Assembly: GCF_036067295.1 (NCBI RefSeq)
Contig: NZ_CP107954.1
Coordinates: forward strand, 5,022,001 to 5,086,000
Length of the DNA stretch: 64,000 nucleotides
Direction of reading: 5' to 3'
Origin: Kribbella sp. NBC_00382
GTDB lineage: Bacteria > Actinomycetota > Actinomycetes > Propionibacteriales > Kribbellaceae
In this document: piece after piece, positions 27,686 through 35,000 of the stretch
How the letters are laid out: each line of letters opens with the position of its first letter
How positions within the stretch are numbered: position 1 is the stretch's first letter
The notes under the pieces: model-generated
Database searches by the model: none
Seen by the model: the letters and a program-made list of their open reading frames with translations, nothing else
What the model was told of the DNA's origin: nothing
Translations under genes and position numbers: made by a program

Positions 27686-29524
27686 ATGAAGCCCGTTGCC
27701 GACGGTCCCCAGCTCGCGTTGCTCAGCAACCGCAAGGAACACCTCGCGCAGATGTTCCTCGATCGCGTCGCCGCGACGCCCGACCGTGAAGCTTTCAGAG
27801 CCCCGACGGGCGACGGCGGCTGGCGGTCCGTCAGCTGGCAGGAGACCGAAGTCCTGGTACGCCGCCGCGCCGCGGGGCTGGTCGCGCTGGGGGTCGAGCC
27901 GGAACAGCGGGTCGGTATCGCCGCCAGCACCCGGCTCGAGTGGGTCCAGTGCTACCTCGCGTCGATCCTCGCGGCCGCCGCGACCACGACGATCTACCCG
28001 ACGACGATGGCGGCTGACGTGTCGTACATCGTGGCGGACGCCGAAGTACAGGTCGTCTTCGCCGAGGACGCCAGCCAGGTCGACAAGCTGCGCGCCCACA
28101 AGTCGGACACCCCGTCGCTGCACAAGATCGTGCTGCTCGACGGCGAACCCGACGAGCGCGACGGCGACTGGGTGATCACGCTGGCTGCGCTGGACGCCTT
28201 GGGCGCGAAGCAGCTGGAGGCCGAGCCGTCGACGGTCGATGACCGGATCGCGCAGGTCCGGCCCGAGCATCTGTGCACGCTCGTCTACACGTCGGGGACG
28301 ACCGGCCGGCCGAAGGGTGTGCGGCTGCCGCACTCGGTCTGGACGTACGAAGGCGCGGCGGTGGAGGGCATCCGAGTGCTGAGCCCGGACGACCTGCAGT
28401 TGCTGTGGCTGCCGCTGTCGCATGTCTTCGGGCAGGTGCTGCTGGCCGTACAGTTCCAGATCGGCTTCGCGACGGCGATCGACGGGCGGGTCGACAAGAT
28501 CGTCGAGAACGCGGCGGCGGTCCAGCCGACGTTCATGGCGGCGGCGCCGCGCGTCTTCGAGAAGGCGCACGGGCGGATCGTGACGATGATGGAGTCCGAG
28601 GGCGGGGTCAAGGCCAAGCTGTTCCACTGGGCCTTCGGGGTCGGTTCTTCTGTGTCGGCGTTGCGGCAGCAAGGGAAGGAGCCTGGCGGCGTACTGGCTG
28701 CTCAGTACGCTCTTGCCGACAAGCTCGTCCTGTCGAAGATCCGGGCGCGGTTCGGTGGGCGGATCCGGTTCTTCGTGTCCGGGTCGGCTGCTTTGGACAA
28801 GAAGCTCGCGGAGTGGTTCCACGCTGCTGGGCTGTTGATCCTCGAGGGGTATGGGCTGTCGGAGACTGCGGCTGGGTCGACTTTGAACCGGCCGGATCGG
28901 TACCGGTTGGGTAGCGTCGGGCCGATCTTCCCGGCGGCGGAGTTCAGGATCGCCGAGGACGGCGAGATCCTGATCAAGGGTCCTGGGGTGATGAGCGGCT
29001 ATCACAACCTGCCGGAGCAGACGGCCGAGGTGATCGATGCCGACGGGTGGTTCCATACCGGGGACATCGGGCACTTCGAGGACGAGTTCCTCTTCATCAC
29101 GGACCGGAAGAAGGACCTCTTCAAGACGTCTGGCGGGAAGTATGTCGCTCCGCAGGTGATCGAGGGGCGCTTCAAGATGATCTGCCCGTACGCCAGCCAG
29201 TTCCTTGTCCACGGCAACCAACGCAACTTCGTCAGCGCCCTGGTGACGCTCGACCCTGAAGCGATCCAGCCGTGGGCTGACGCGAACGGCCTGGCGGGGA
29301 AGTCGTACGCCGAGATCGTCACCTCTTCTGCCGCGCAGAAGCTCGTCCAGGGCTATGTCGACGAGTTGAACGCCGGCCTCAACCGCTGGGAAACCATCAA
29401 GAAATTCACCATCCTCGACCGCGACCTGACGGTAGAGAGCGGCGAGATGACCCCCAGCCTCAAGCTGAAGCGCAAGTACGTCGAGACGACCTACGGAGAC
29501 CTCCTCGACAAAATGTACGACTAA
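27686..29524 (+). CDS. Long-chain fatty-acid-CoA ligase (FadD15-like AMP-dependent synthetase)
   Basis: A 612-residue acyl-activating enzyme. It contains the AMP-binding signature LVYTSGTTGRPKGVRLPH, LPLSHVFGQVLLAVQ, GYGLSETAAGSTLN, GWFHTGDIGHF, and DRKKDLFKTSGGKYVAPQ with downstream lysines. It activates fatty acids as CoA esters via acyl-AMP. The ATG at 27686 has GTGGAGG about six bases upstream, which decides against the ATG at 27635. A copy of a dispersed repeat begins 7 bp after the stop. Confidence 0.9.
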   Translation: MKPVADGPQLALLSNRKEHLAQMFLDRVAATPDREAFRAPTGDGGWRSVSWQETEVLVRRRAAGLVALGVEPEQRVGIAASTRLEWVQCYLASILAAAATTTIYPTTMAADVSYIVADAEVQVVFAEDASQVDKLRAHKSDTPSLHKIVLLDGEPDERDGDWVITLAALDALGAKQLEAEPSTVDDRIAQVRPEHLCTLVYTSGTTGRPKGVRLPHSVWTYEGAAVEGIRVLSPDDLQLLWLPLSHVFGQVLLAVQFQIGFATAIDGRVDKIVENAAAVQPTFMAAAPRVFEKAHGRIVTMMESEGGVKAKLFHWAFGVGSSVSALRQQGKEPGGVLAAQYALADKLVLSKIRARFGGRIRFFVSGSAALDKKLAEWFHAAGLLILEGYGLSETAAGSTLNRPDRYRLGSVGPIFPAAEFRIAEDGEILIKGPGVMSGYHNLPEQTAEVIDADGWFHTGDIGHFEDEFLFITDRKKDLFKTSGGKYVAPQVIEGRFKMICPYASQFLVHGNQRNFVSALVTLDPEAIQPWADANGLAGKSYAEIVTSSAAQKLVQGYVDELNAGLNRWETIKKFTILDRDLTVESGEMTPSLKLKRKYVETTYGDLLDKMYD

Positions 29525-29530
29525 GGAAAC

Positions 29531-29711
29531 ACCCCACGCCGGCTCCGCCGTCCGCTCCTTCGTCGCGTCCGCGTTCGCTGAGCTCCCGCCCACCCTGGGC
29601 GCGGGCTCCTACGTCGCCCGCTTGGTGACAGCGTTGCGTGGGAGCCCGCCGTTGCGGGTGACTGTGGTTGGGCGGACGTTGCGGCGCAGCCCCGCTTGGT
29701 CCGGCCGGTGT
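29531..29711. repeat. Dispersed repeat, copy 1 (about 180 bp)
   Basis: It begins ACCCCACGCCGGCTCCGCCG, continues with a TCCGCTCCTTCGTCGCGTCC segment and ends CCGGCCGGTGT. It is close to copy 3 at 54213-54386 over its whole length and followed by a shorter copy 2. It starts immediately after the acyl-CoA synthetase stop codon. No coding sign is visible. Confidence 0.75.
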
Positions 29712-29721
29712 GGACGAGCTG

Positions 29722-29845
29722 ACCCCACGCTGGCTCCGCCGTCCGCTCCTTCGTCGCGTCCGCGTTCGCTAGCTCCCGCCCACCCCGGAACGCAAGTTCC
29801 TCCGTCACCCGCTTGGCGAAGGCGATGGGTGGGCGCCCGGCGTTG
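29722..29845. repeat. Dispersed repeat, copy 2 (shorter)
   Basis: It is in the same orientation as copy 1 and separated from it by 10 bp. It shares ACCCCACGC-TGGCTCCGCC through TCACCCGCTTGG and CCCGGCGTTG, with a diverged middle (CCCGGAACGCAAGTTCC). Copies 1 and 2 therefore look like a tandem duplication. Confidence 0.65.
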
Positions 29846-29869
29846 GGGGGCGAGGTGGTTGTCGCCGTT

Positions 29870-29904
29870 GCGGCGCCGGCTCCGATTGAGTCGGCCGGCG
29901 CCGC
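29870..29904. terminator. Hairpin between convergent genes
   Basis: A perfect 11-bp stem (GCGGCGCCGGC at 29870-29880 and GCCGGCGCCGC at 29894-29904) with a 13-nt loop, placed between two convergent stop codons. There is no T-run, as is common in actinobacteria. Confidence 0.5.
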
Positions 29905-29973
29905 GTTGTTGGCTTGGCTGCGTGGCTTCGGCGCCAAGCCATTGCCTATGACAACCGAACCGGTACTCGAGGA

Positions 29974-31530
29974 CTAGCTGGTGCGGAAGGCGGTGGTGAA
30001 GTGGTCGGCGGCCTCTTGCTGGGCCTGTTGGGCCTTGTCGAGTACTGCGGCGGCGCCGAAGAACTCGTGCATCATGCCGTCGTAGCGGCTGCTGGTGACT
30101 GCAACGCCGGCTGTCTCCAGGTTCGTGGCGAACTGCTCGCCCTGGCTGCGTAGTACGTCGCGTTCGTCGGTGATCACGAGCGTTGCGGGGAGTCCTGCCA
30201 GCTCCTCCTTGCTGAGGTCTAGCAAGGCGATCCGGGGATCGGTGGCTGCTTCCGGTACGCCGTGGAAGGCGTGCATGGCCATCCACGATAGGAGCGGCCT
30301 GTTCAGCGGCCGGGCATCGGCCGCGTCCGCGAACGAGTCACCCCACTGCTCAGCTGTCGTCAGCGGATAGACCAGCACCTGGGCGACAGGCAGAGGTTCG
30401 CCGGCCTCCTGCAATTGCAGGGAGGTCGCCGCGGCGAGTGTTCCGCCGACCGACTCGCCACCGATGGCGATCCGGGCCGGATCGCCACCGAGTTGGCTGG
30501 CGTTGGTCTGGAGCCAGCGGTAGGTAGCGAGTACGTCGTCGTGAGCGGCCGGGAACACGTTCTCGGGTGCCCGTCGGTACTCGGGCGACACGACGATCGC
30601 GCCGGTCTTGTTCACCAGTCCGCGGCAGGAAGCGTCGTAGGTGTCCACGTCGTACAGGACGAACCCGCCACCGTGGATCCAGAGGATCACCGGCAACGGT
30701 GCCGATCCGGCACCTTCGGGCTGGTAGATCCTGACCGGCAGCTCGCCGCCGGCGGTGCCGAGCAGATTGATGTCTTCGACCGACCCGACCGGCTCGGGAT
30801 CAGTCGACTTGCCATCAGCTTCAAGGATCTTGTGGACGGCGTCGACCAAGGTGGGCTGGCGGCGGGCTTGCTCGGGTTTGAGGATCTCGAGCGGCTTCGG
30901 GTCGAGACCGGCGAAAGTGTCGATGAGTCGCTGCGCTTGTGGGTCGAGCAGGCCGGAGGCATCGGTTCCGAGGACGTGGATTCGCCCGCTCGCCTTGTCG
31001 CGTAGCTTGTCGATTACTGCCGCACCTGCGTCGGCCAGCTTGTGGCCGAGGCCGCTCGACGGCCCGGCCGGGTGGGAGTAGGTCGGTGCTGTGCGTTTCG
31101 CCGCGAGGAACTCCTCGCCCAGTTCGGCCATTCGCTCGGCGCCGGCGCCGTAGCGCATTTCTGGCAGGAAGATCGTCTCTTCCTCGTTGGCGTGCTCGCG
31201 AATGTCCTTGATGATGGCGGCAAGCGCCCGCTCGAACTCGGGCTCGCCCGGCTCGGTCCGTTCGACGGTCTTGACGAGGTCCTTGACCTCCGCGTGCTCG
31301 GCGATCAGCTCCTCGGCGTCGTCGTTGCGGCCGAGGCGCTGGAGTTCGGGGTAGAAGGTGCGCTCTTCCGCATCGGCGTGCAGGGCGACCTGGAAGCAGA
31401 TCTGATCGGCGAGGACCTGTCGGTCGCCACGACCAGCCTCGATGTGCTCGAAAAGCCGGTTCACCGCGGCATGGTCGTTGGTGATCATGTGGTCGACGTC
31501 GCCGGGTTGGGTCGGGTAAGGCAGTGCCAT
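29974..31530 (-). CDS. Hemerythrin HHE domain fused to alpha/beta-hydrolase esterase
   Basis: A 518-residue two-domain protein. Residues 1-145 form a hemerythrin-type helical bundle with likely iron ligands His20, His51, Glu55, His79, His113 and Glu117 (ALHADAEERTFYPEL, REHANEEETIFLPEM). After a linker, residues 220-518 are a hormone-sensitive-lipase-type hydrolase. It has the oxyanion motif HGGG at 286-289, the nucleophile Ser360 in GGESVGG, the acid in ITDERDVL and the His in MMHEFF. The single frame is continuous with no break, so this is a real fusion in the sequence given. An oxygen- or redox-sensing domain controlling an esterase is one reading; the substrate is unknown. Confidence 0.85.
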   Translation of the reverse strand: MALPYPTQPGDVDHMITNDHAAVNRLFEHIEAGRGDRQVLADQICFQVALHADAEERTFYPELQRLGRNDDAEELIAEHAEVKDLVKTVERTEPGEPEFERALAAIIKDIREHANEEETIFLPEMRYGAGAERMAELGEEFLAAKRTAPTYSHPAGPSSGLGHKLADAGAAVIDKLRDKASGRIHVLGTDASGLLDPQAQRLIDTFAGLDPKPLEILKPEQARRQPTLVDAVHKILEADGKSTDPEPVGSVEDINLLGTAGGELPVRIYQPEGAGSAPLPVILWIHGGGFVLYDVDTYDASCRGLVNKTGAIVVSPEYRRAPENVFPAAHDDVLATYRWLQTNASQLGGDPARIAIGGESVGGTLAAATSLQLQEAGEPLPVAQVLVYPLTTAEQWGDSFADAADARPLNRPLLSWMAMHAFHGVPEAATDPRIALLDLSKEELAGLPATLVITDERDVLRSQGEQFATNLETAGVAVTSSRYDGMMHEFFGAAAVLDKAQQAQQEAADHFTTAFRTS

Positions 31531-31592
31531 TGTCCGAGCTCCTGAAACCTAGTTGATGTGACGGTTGGTGCCTCGATGCCCGCGCCGTGCGC

Positions 31593-32009
31593 TCAGGTGC
31601 CGAGATCCGAGGGGTAGGAGGTCTCCCAGTCGCGTTGCTCGACCTCGAGATCCAGACCGGCGTCTTCGCCCTCGACGGTGACATGCGACATCGCCGTCGT
31701 GGGGGTGGCGCCGTGCCAGTGCCAGCCTCCGGGGGGATTGGTGATCACATCGCCCGCTCGCACCACGTGAACGGCGTTTTCGTCGGCGACGATGCCGACG
31801 CCTTCGGTGATGACGAGGTGCTGACCATGCTCGTGGCGATGCGGCACGGTGCGCGCGCCGGCCGAAAAGTGCACGCCCATCGACTTCTCGTCGGGCAGCG
31901 CACAGGGCAGCGGCTGGACCTTCACACCGTCGGGATCGTTGAACAGGGCCTTCAGCGCATCCGGGACCGGGCCGCCTTCAGCAGCGTCGGCAGTGGCGAA
32001 CTCATCCAT
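31593..32009 (-). CDS. Cupin-domain protein
   Basis: A 138-residue small beta-barrel protein. Cupin motif 1 is recognisable (VPHRHEHGQHLVITEGVGIV) and motif 2 is PPGGWHWHGA, giving several His metal ligands. The sequence resembles the carboxymuconolactone-decarboxylase-associated and quercetinase-like single-domain cupins. It lies 62 bp downstream of the HHE-esterase on the same strand in coordinate terms, but is transcribed before it, so the two may form an operon. The reaction is unknown. Confidence 0.82.
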   Translation of the reverse strand: MDEFATADAAEGGPVPDALKALFNDPDGVKVQPLPCALPDEKSMGVHFSAGARTVPHRHEHGQHLVITEGVGIVADENAVHVVRAGDVITNPPGGWHWHGATPTTAMSHVTVEGEDAGLDLEVEQRDWETSYPSDLGT

Positions 32010-32120
32010 TTTTTACTCCTTATTGGCTCGGGGTACCGGATTCACAGTAGGAACTCGAGCAGGCAGGTAACAGTGGCGGATACGACGCATAAAGCATCAT
32101 TTCCGACACCAGGCTGCCGG

Positions 32121-32143
32121 GCTCGGTGCTGTCCGCACCGAGC
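32121..32143 (-). terminator. Hairpin downstream of the SGNH hydrolase gene
   Basis: A perfect 9-bp stem (GCTCGGTGC / GCACCGAGC) with a TGTCC loop, 26 bp past the stop codon of the minus-strand gene. There is no T-run. Confidence 0.45.
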
Positions 32144-32168
32144 ACGACAGTCCTGTCCGGAGGAGCGA

Positions 32169-33614
32169 TCAGTTGAAAAGCGAGAGGGGAATCGAGTCGG
32201 CTAGGAGCTTGTAGCCCGCGTCGTTGGGGTGCAGGTTGTCGACGCTGGCGTAGGGAATCCGCATCGAGTCGGGGTTGAGCGGGTCGCGGATGGTCGCGTC
32301 GAAGTCGATGACGGCGTCAGCCGCGCCGCTGCTGCGGATCCAGTCGTTGACCGCGTGCCGCTTGGCGACCACGTCGGGCAGCGAGTAGGTGGTGAACAGC
32401 CCGCGGGCAGGGAAGATCAAGCTCCCGCTGGGCGTGATGGTGGTGGCGTAGACCTTGATGCCACGGGCGTGCGCGGCGTCGATGAGTTGCTGCATGCCGG
32501 CGATGACCTGCTCGGCGCTGATCGGCTCGGGGTGCCGGCCGGGAATTCCGATGAACGGCGGATTGGCCAGATCGTTGATGCCGGATTCGACGATGATGTA
32601 TTTGACGTCGGTTCGGGACAGGACGTTGAGGTCCAGTGATTTCAGGGTGCTCGGCCCGATGTTGTCGAAGAGGAATCGCTGGCCGGCGACGCCTTCATTG
32701 AGCACCGAGACATTCTGGTAGGCGGAGTTCGCCTGCAGTCGCTCGGTCAGGAAATCGGGATAGCGGTTGTTCGCGTTGATGGTGGACATCAAACCGTCGG
32801 TGATCGAGTCGCCGAGAGTGACCACGCTGCGAGCAGTCGGTGCGCCGATGACATCGACTCCGCTGAGGAAATAGTACGAAATGCCGTTCGGGAGGAACGG
32901 GACCGATGTGAGTGGCAGGACCGGATTCATGCCGCTGACATTTCCGAGCGCCAGGTAGTTCACCTGGTTACCGATCGTGTGCTGGGTGGCTGCCCCGGTC
33001 AGGTTCGGGACGTAGAAGTCGATGACCAGGTTCTCCAGCGCGCGGACCGGGAACGGGACCGGATCGGAGTACCGGTCCTGACCGGCCGGAATCGTCACGG
33101 AGGTCGAACCGCCGAAGGTCAGCGGCTTGCTGCTGCCAGGGACGAACGCGGCGCCCTGGACCGCCGCGGCCAGAGTCGCGGCACTGACCAATTGGCCGGG
33201 GAAGTTGTTGACGCTGGTCGGGAGCGGGGGGACACCCAGGCCGGCCGGCAGGTTGTCGATTCCGGCCACCTGCTTGGCGATTTTCGCATCCTGGAAGGTG
33301 ATCGGCTGGGTGCCGTAACGGTTGGTGAGCCGCACTCGGGCCGTCTCCCCGCTGAGGTGCGGCCGGACGATCTGCCGCAGCGTCTGGGCAGCGAACGTGA
33401 GCGGCATGCCGAGCGTGTTGTCCGGACCCAGCGGGGTCATCGGGGTCGCCGACCAACTCCCGACCCAGTTGTCCGTCGTGACCTGCGTGGCTTCGGTCGG
33501 TGCGGCCGTGGCCGTGGTCTCCGCCGCTGTCAGGCCGAGAGTTGCCATCGCCAGGGCGAGTAGCAGCACTCGAACCTTCGTTCCGGCTGATCGTCGCGTT
33601 CTGATGGGTAACAC
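32169..33614 (-). CDS. Secreted SGNH/GDSL-family hydrolase
   Basis: A 481-residue exported esterase-type protein. The signal peptide contains RVLLLALAMATLGLTAAE. An N-terminal beta domain opens with DNWVGSWSATPMTP. The SGNH blocks are VVTLGDSITDG (nucleophile Ser), VLNEGVAG, VESGINDL and the catalytic Asp-x-x-His in NLHPNDAGY. I prefer the GTG at 33614 because AAGGAG lies six bases upstream; the ATG at 33629 covers that site. With this start the second codon is TTA, a rare Leu codon in such genomes, read by the bldA tRNA in Streptomyces. The substrate is unknown; homologues include carbohydrate and lipid esterases. Confidence 0.85.
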   Translation of the reverse strand: MLPIRTRRSAGTKVRVLLLALAMATLGLTAAETTATAAPTEATQVTTDNWVGSWSATPMTPLGPDNTLGMPLTFAAQTLRQIVRPHLSGETARVRLTNRYGTQPITFQDAKIAKQVAGIDNLPAGLGVPPLPTSVNNFPGQLVSAATLAAAVQGAAFVPGSSKPLTFGGSTSVTIPAGQDRYSDPVPFPVRALENLVIDFYVPNLTGAATQHTIGNQVNYLALGNVSGMNPVLPLTSVPFLPNGISYYFLSGVDVIGAPTARSVVTLGDSITDGLMSTINANNRYPDFLTERLQANSAYQNVSVLNEGVAGQRFLFDNIGPSTLKSLDLNVLSRTDVKYIIVESGINDLANPPFIGIPGRHPEPISAEQVIAGMQQLIDAAHARGIKVYATTITPSGSLIFPARGLFTTYSLPDVVAKRHAVNDWIRSSGAADAVIDFDATIRDPLNPDSMRIPYASVDNLHPNDAGYKLLADSIPLSLFN

Positions 33615-33780
33615 AGGGGACTCCTTCATCGTCGAACAAGGAAAACTTGCGCACTCGATCACCGGATATCCACTTGAATTAAACGGATGATTCCGGTCTG
33701 CGCGCAGGGCAGGGGGTACCGCCGGCAAACGGGCGGAAGAAGACGCAGGGATACCTCGGGCCGCGAGTACGGAGTTGCCC

Positions 33781-33906
33781 ATGAACAGGCATGGATTCGC
33801 GCCGTGCGAGGAAATCTCGGACGACATTGGGGCGACGTCAGCCGCGCCGGTAAGAAATATCGCTAAAGGTGCGGAGCAGTTTGCTGTACTCCACGACAAA
33901 CGGTAG
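33781..33906 (+). CDS. Possible 41-residue small ORF upstream of the GlxA-type regulator
   Basis: An ATG frame beginning MNRHGFAPCEEISDDIG and ending AVLHDKR, with GGAG six bases before the start. It occupies part of the 400-bp gap between the divergent SGNH hydrolase and regulator genes, in a slightly AT-richer stretch. I do not recognise it; chance is quite possible. Nothing else is evident in the gap. Confidence 0.27.
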   Translation: MNRHGFAPCEEISDDIGATSAAPVRNIAKGAEQFAVLHDKR

Positions 33907-34014
33907 ATGCCGGTCAGGAAAGTTGGCAGATCTGGATCCGACGCTTTCGACACCAAAAGCGCCCGATCGGGGCTACGGTCATCCCACCAGCCGTTGTGTT
34001 CAGGAAGGATTGGT

Positions 34015-34989
34015 ATGGATGTCGGGCTGATCGCCATCGATGGTGTCGCCGACTTCGGTCTGTGCGCGCTGCTCGAAGTACTGAGTACCGCGGTCTCCCT
34101 GCGGAGCGAGACCGATGACGGGGCGGAGCCCTGGACGGTGACCCAACTGGGACTCGGGTCGGAGGTGCTGACCGGGTTCGGGCATCGGGCCCCCACTACT
34201 CCGATCGCGAGCCTGTCGCGGTTGCCAGACGTGTTGGTGGTGCCGGCCGTCAGCACCAGGCAGGCCACGGAGTTGATCGAAATCCTCAGCAGTTCACAGA
34301 ACAGGCCGATCCTCGAGTTGCTGAGCCAGGCTCGTTCTCAGCAGGCAGAGGTCGCGGCCGCGTGCACAGGCACGTTCTTCCTCGCCGAGGCCGGCGTGCT
34401 CGATGGCGAGATGGCGACCACCAGCTGGTGGTTGGCGCCGATCTTCCGGCGCCGCTACCCCAAGGTCGACCTGCAGGAGGGGCTCATCCTCAGCCAGAGC
34501 CAGGGCGTCACCACGGCCGGTGCGGCCTTCTCCCACATCGATCTGGGCCTGGCGATCATCCGGTCCCACAGCCCGGAGCTGGCCGAGTTGGTCGATCGGT
34601 ATCTGCTGATCGGATCCAAAGCCAGTCAGGCCGCCTTTGCGATCCCTGCCGTGATGGCCGGCTACGACCCACTCACCAGCGCCTTCGAACGCTGGGTTCG
34701 CGAGCACCTGGCTCAGCCGATCCAGGTCGCCTCCGTGGCCAAGCACCTCGGTGTCTCCGAGCGCACCTTGCAGCGAACGACAGCGGAAGTACTCGGCATG
34801 AGCCCGGTGGAACTGATCAACGCGATCCGCCTGGACAAAGCCACCCAACTACTCCGCACCACGAATCTGACTGCCACCGAGATCGCGACCCGGGTCGGTT
34901 ACCTCAACGTGAGCACCCTGCGAGGCCTGTTCCACCGCCGCGGCACGACGATGAGCGAACTACGCCGAAGCGCACCGAAGCGGATATGA
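34015..34989 (+). CDS. GlxA-family transcriptional regulator (DJ-1/PfpI + AraC HTH)
   Basis: A 324-residue regulator. The N-terminal DJ-1/PfpI-like domain has the nucleophile-elbow-like segment EVAAACTGTFFLAEAG and SWWLAPIFRRRYP. The C-terminal AraC pair of helix-turn-helices includes SVAKHLGVSERTLQRTTAEVLG and IATRVGYLNVSTLRGLF. AGGAAGGA precedes the ATG at 34015, which rules out the longer frame. It is divergent from the SGNH hydrolase and convergent with the NRPS gene (11 bp between stops). Targets are unknown. Confidence 0.88.
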   Translation: MDVGLIAIDGVADFGLCALLEVLSTAVSLRSETDDGAEPWTVTQLGLGSEVLTGFGHRAPTTPIASLSRLPDVLVVPAVSTRQATELIEILSSSQNRPILELLSQARSQQAEVAAACTGTFFLAEAGVLDGEMATTSWWLAPIFRRRYPKVDLQEGLILSQSQGVTTAGAAFSHIDLGLAIIRSHSPELAELVDRYLLIGSKASQAAFAIPAVMAGYDPLTSAFERWVREHLAQPIQVASVAKHLGVSERTLQRTTAEVLGMSPVELINAIRLDKATQLLRTTNLTATEIATRVGYLNVSTLRGLFHRRGTTMSELRRSAPKRI

Positions 34990-35000
34990 CGCCACTCAGG

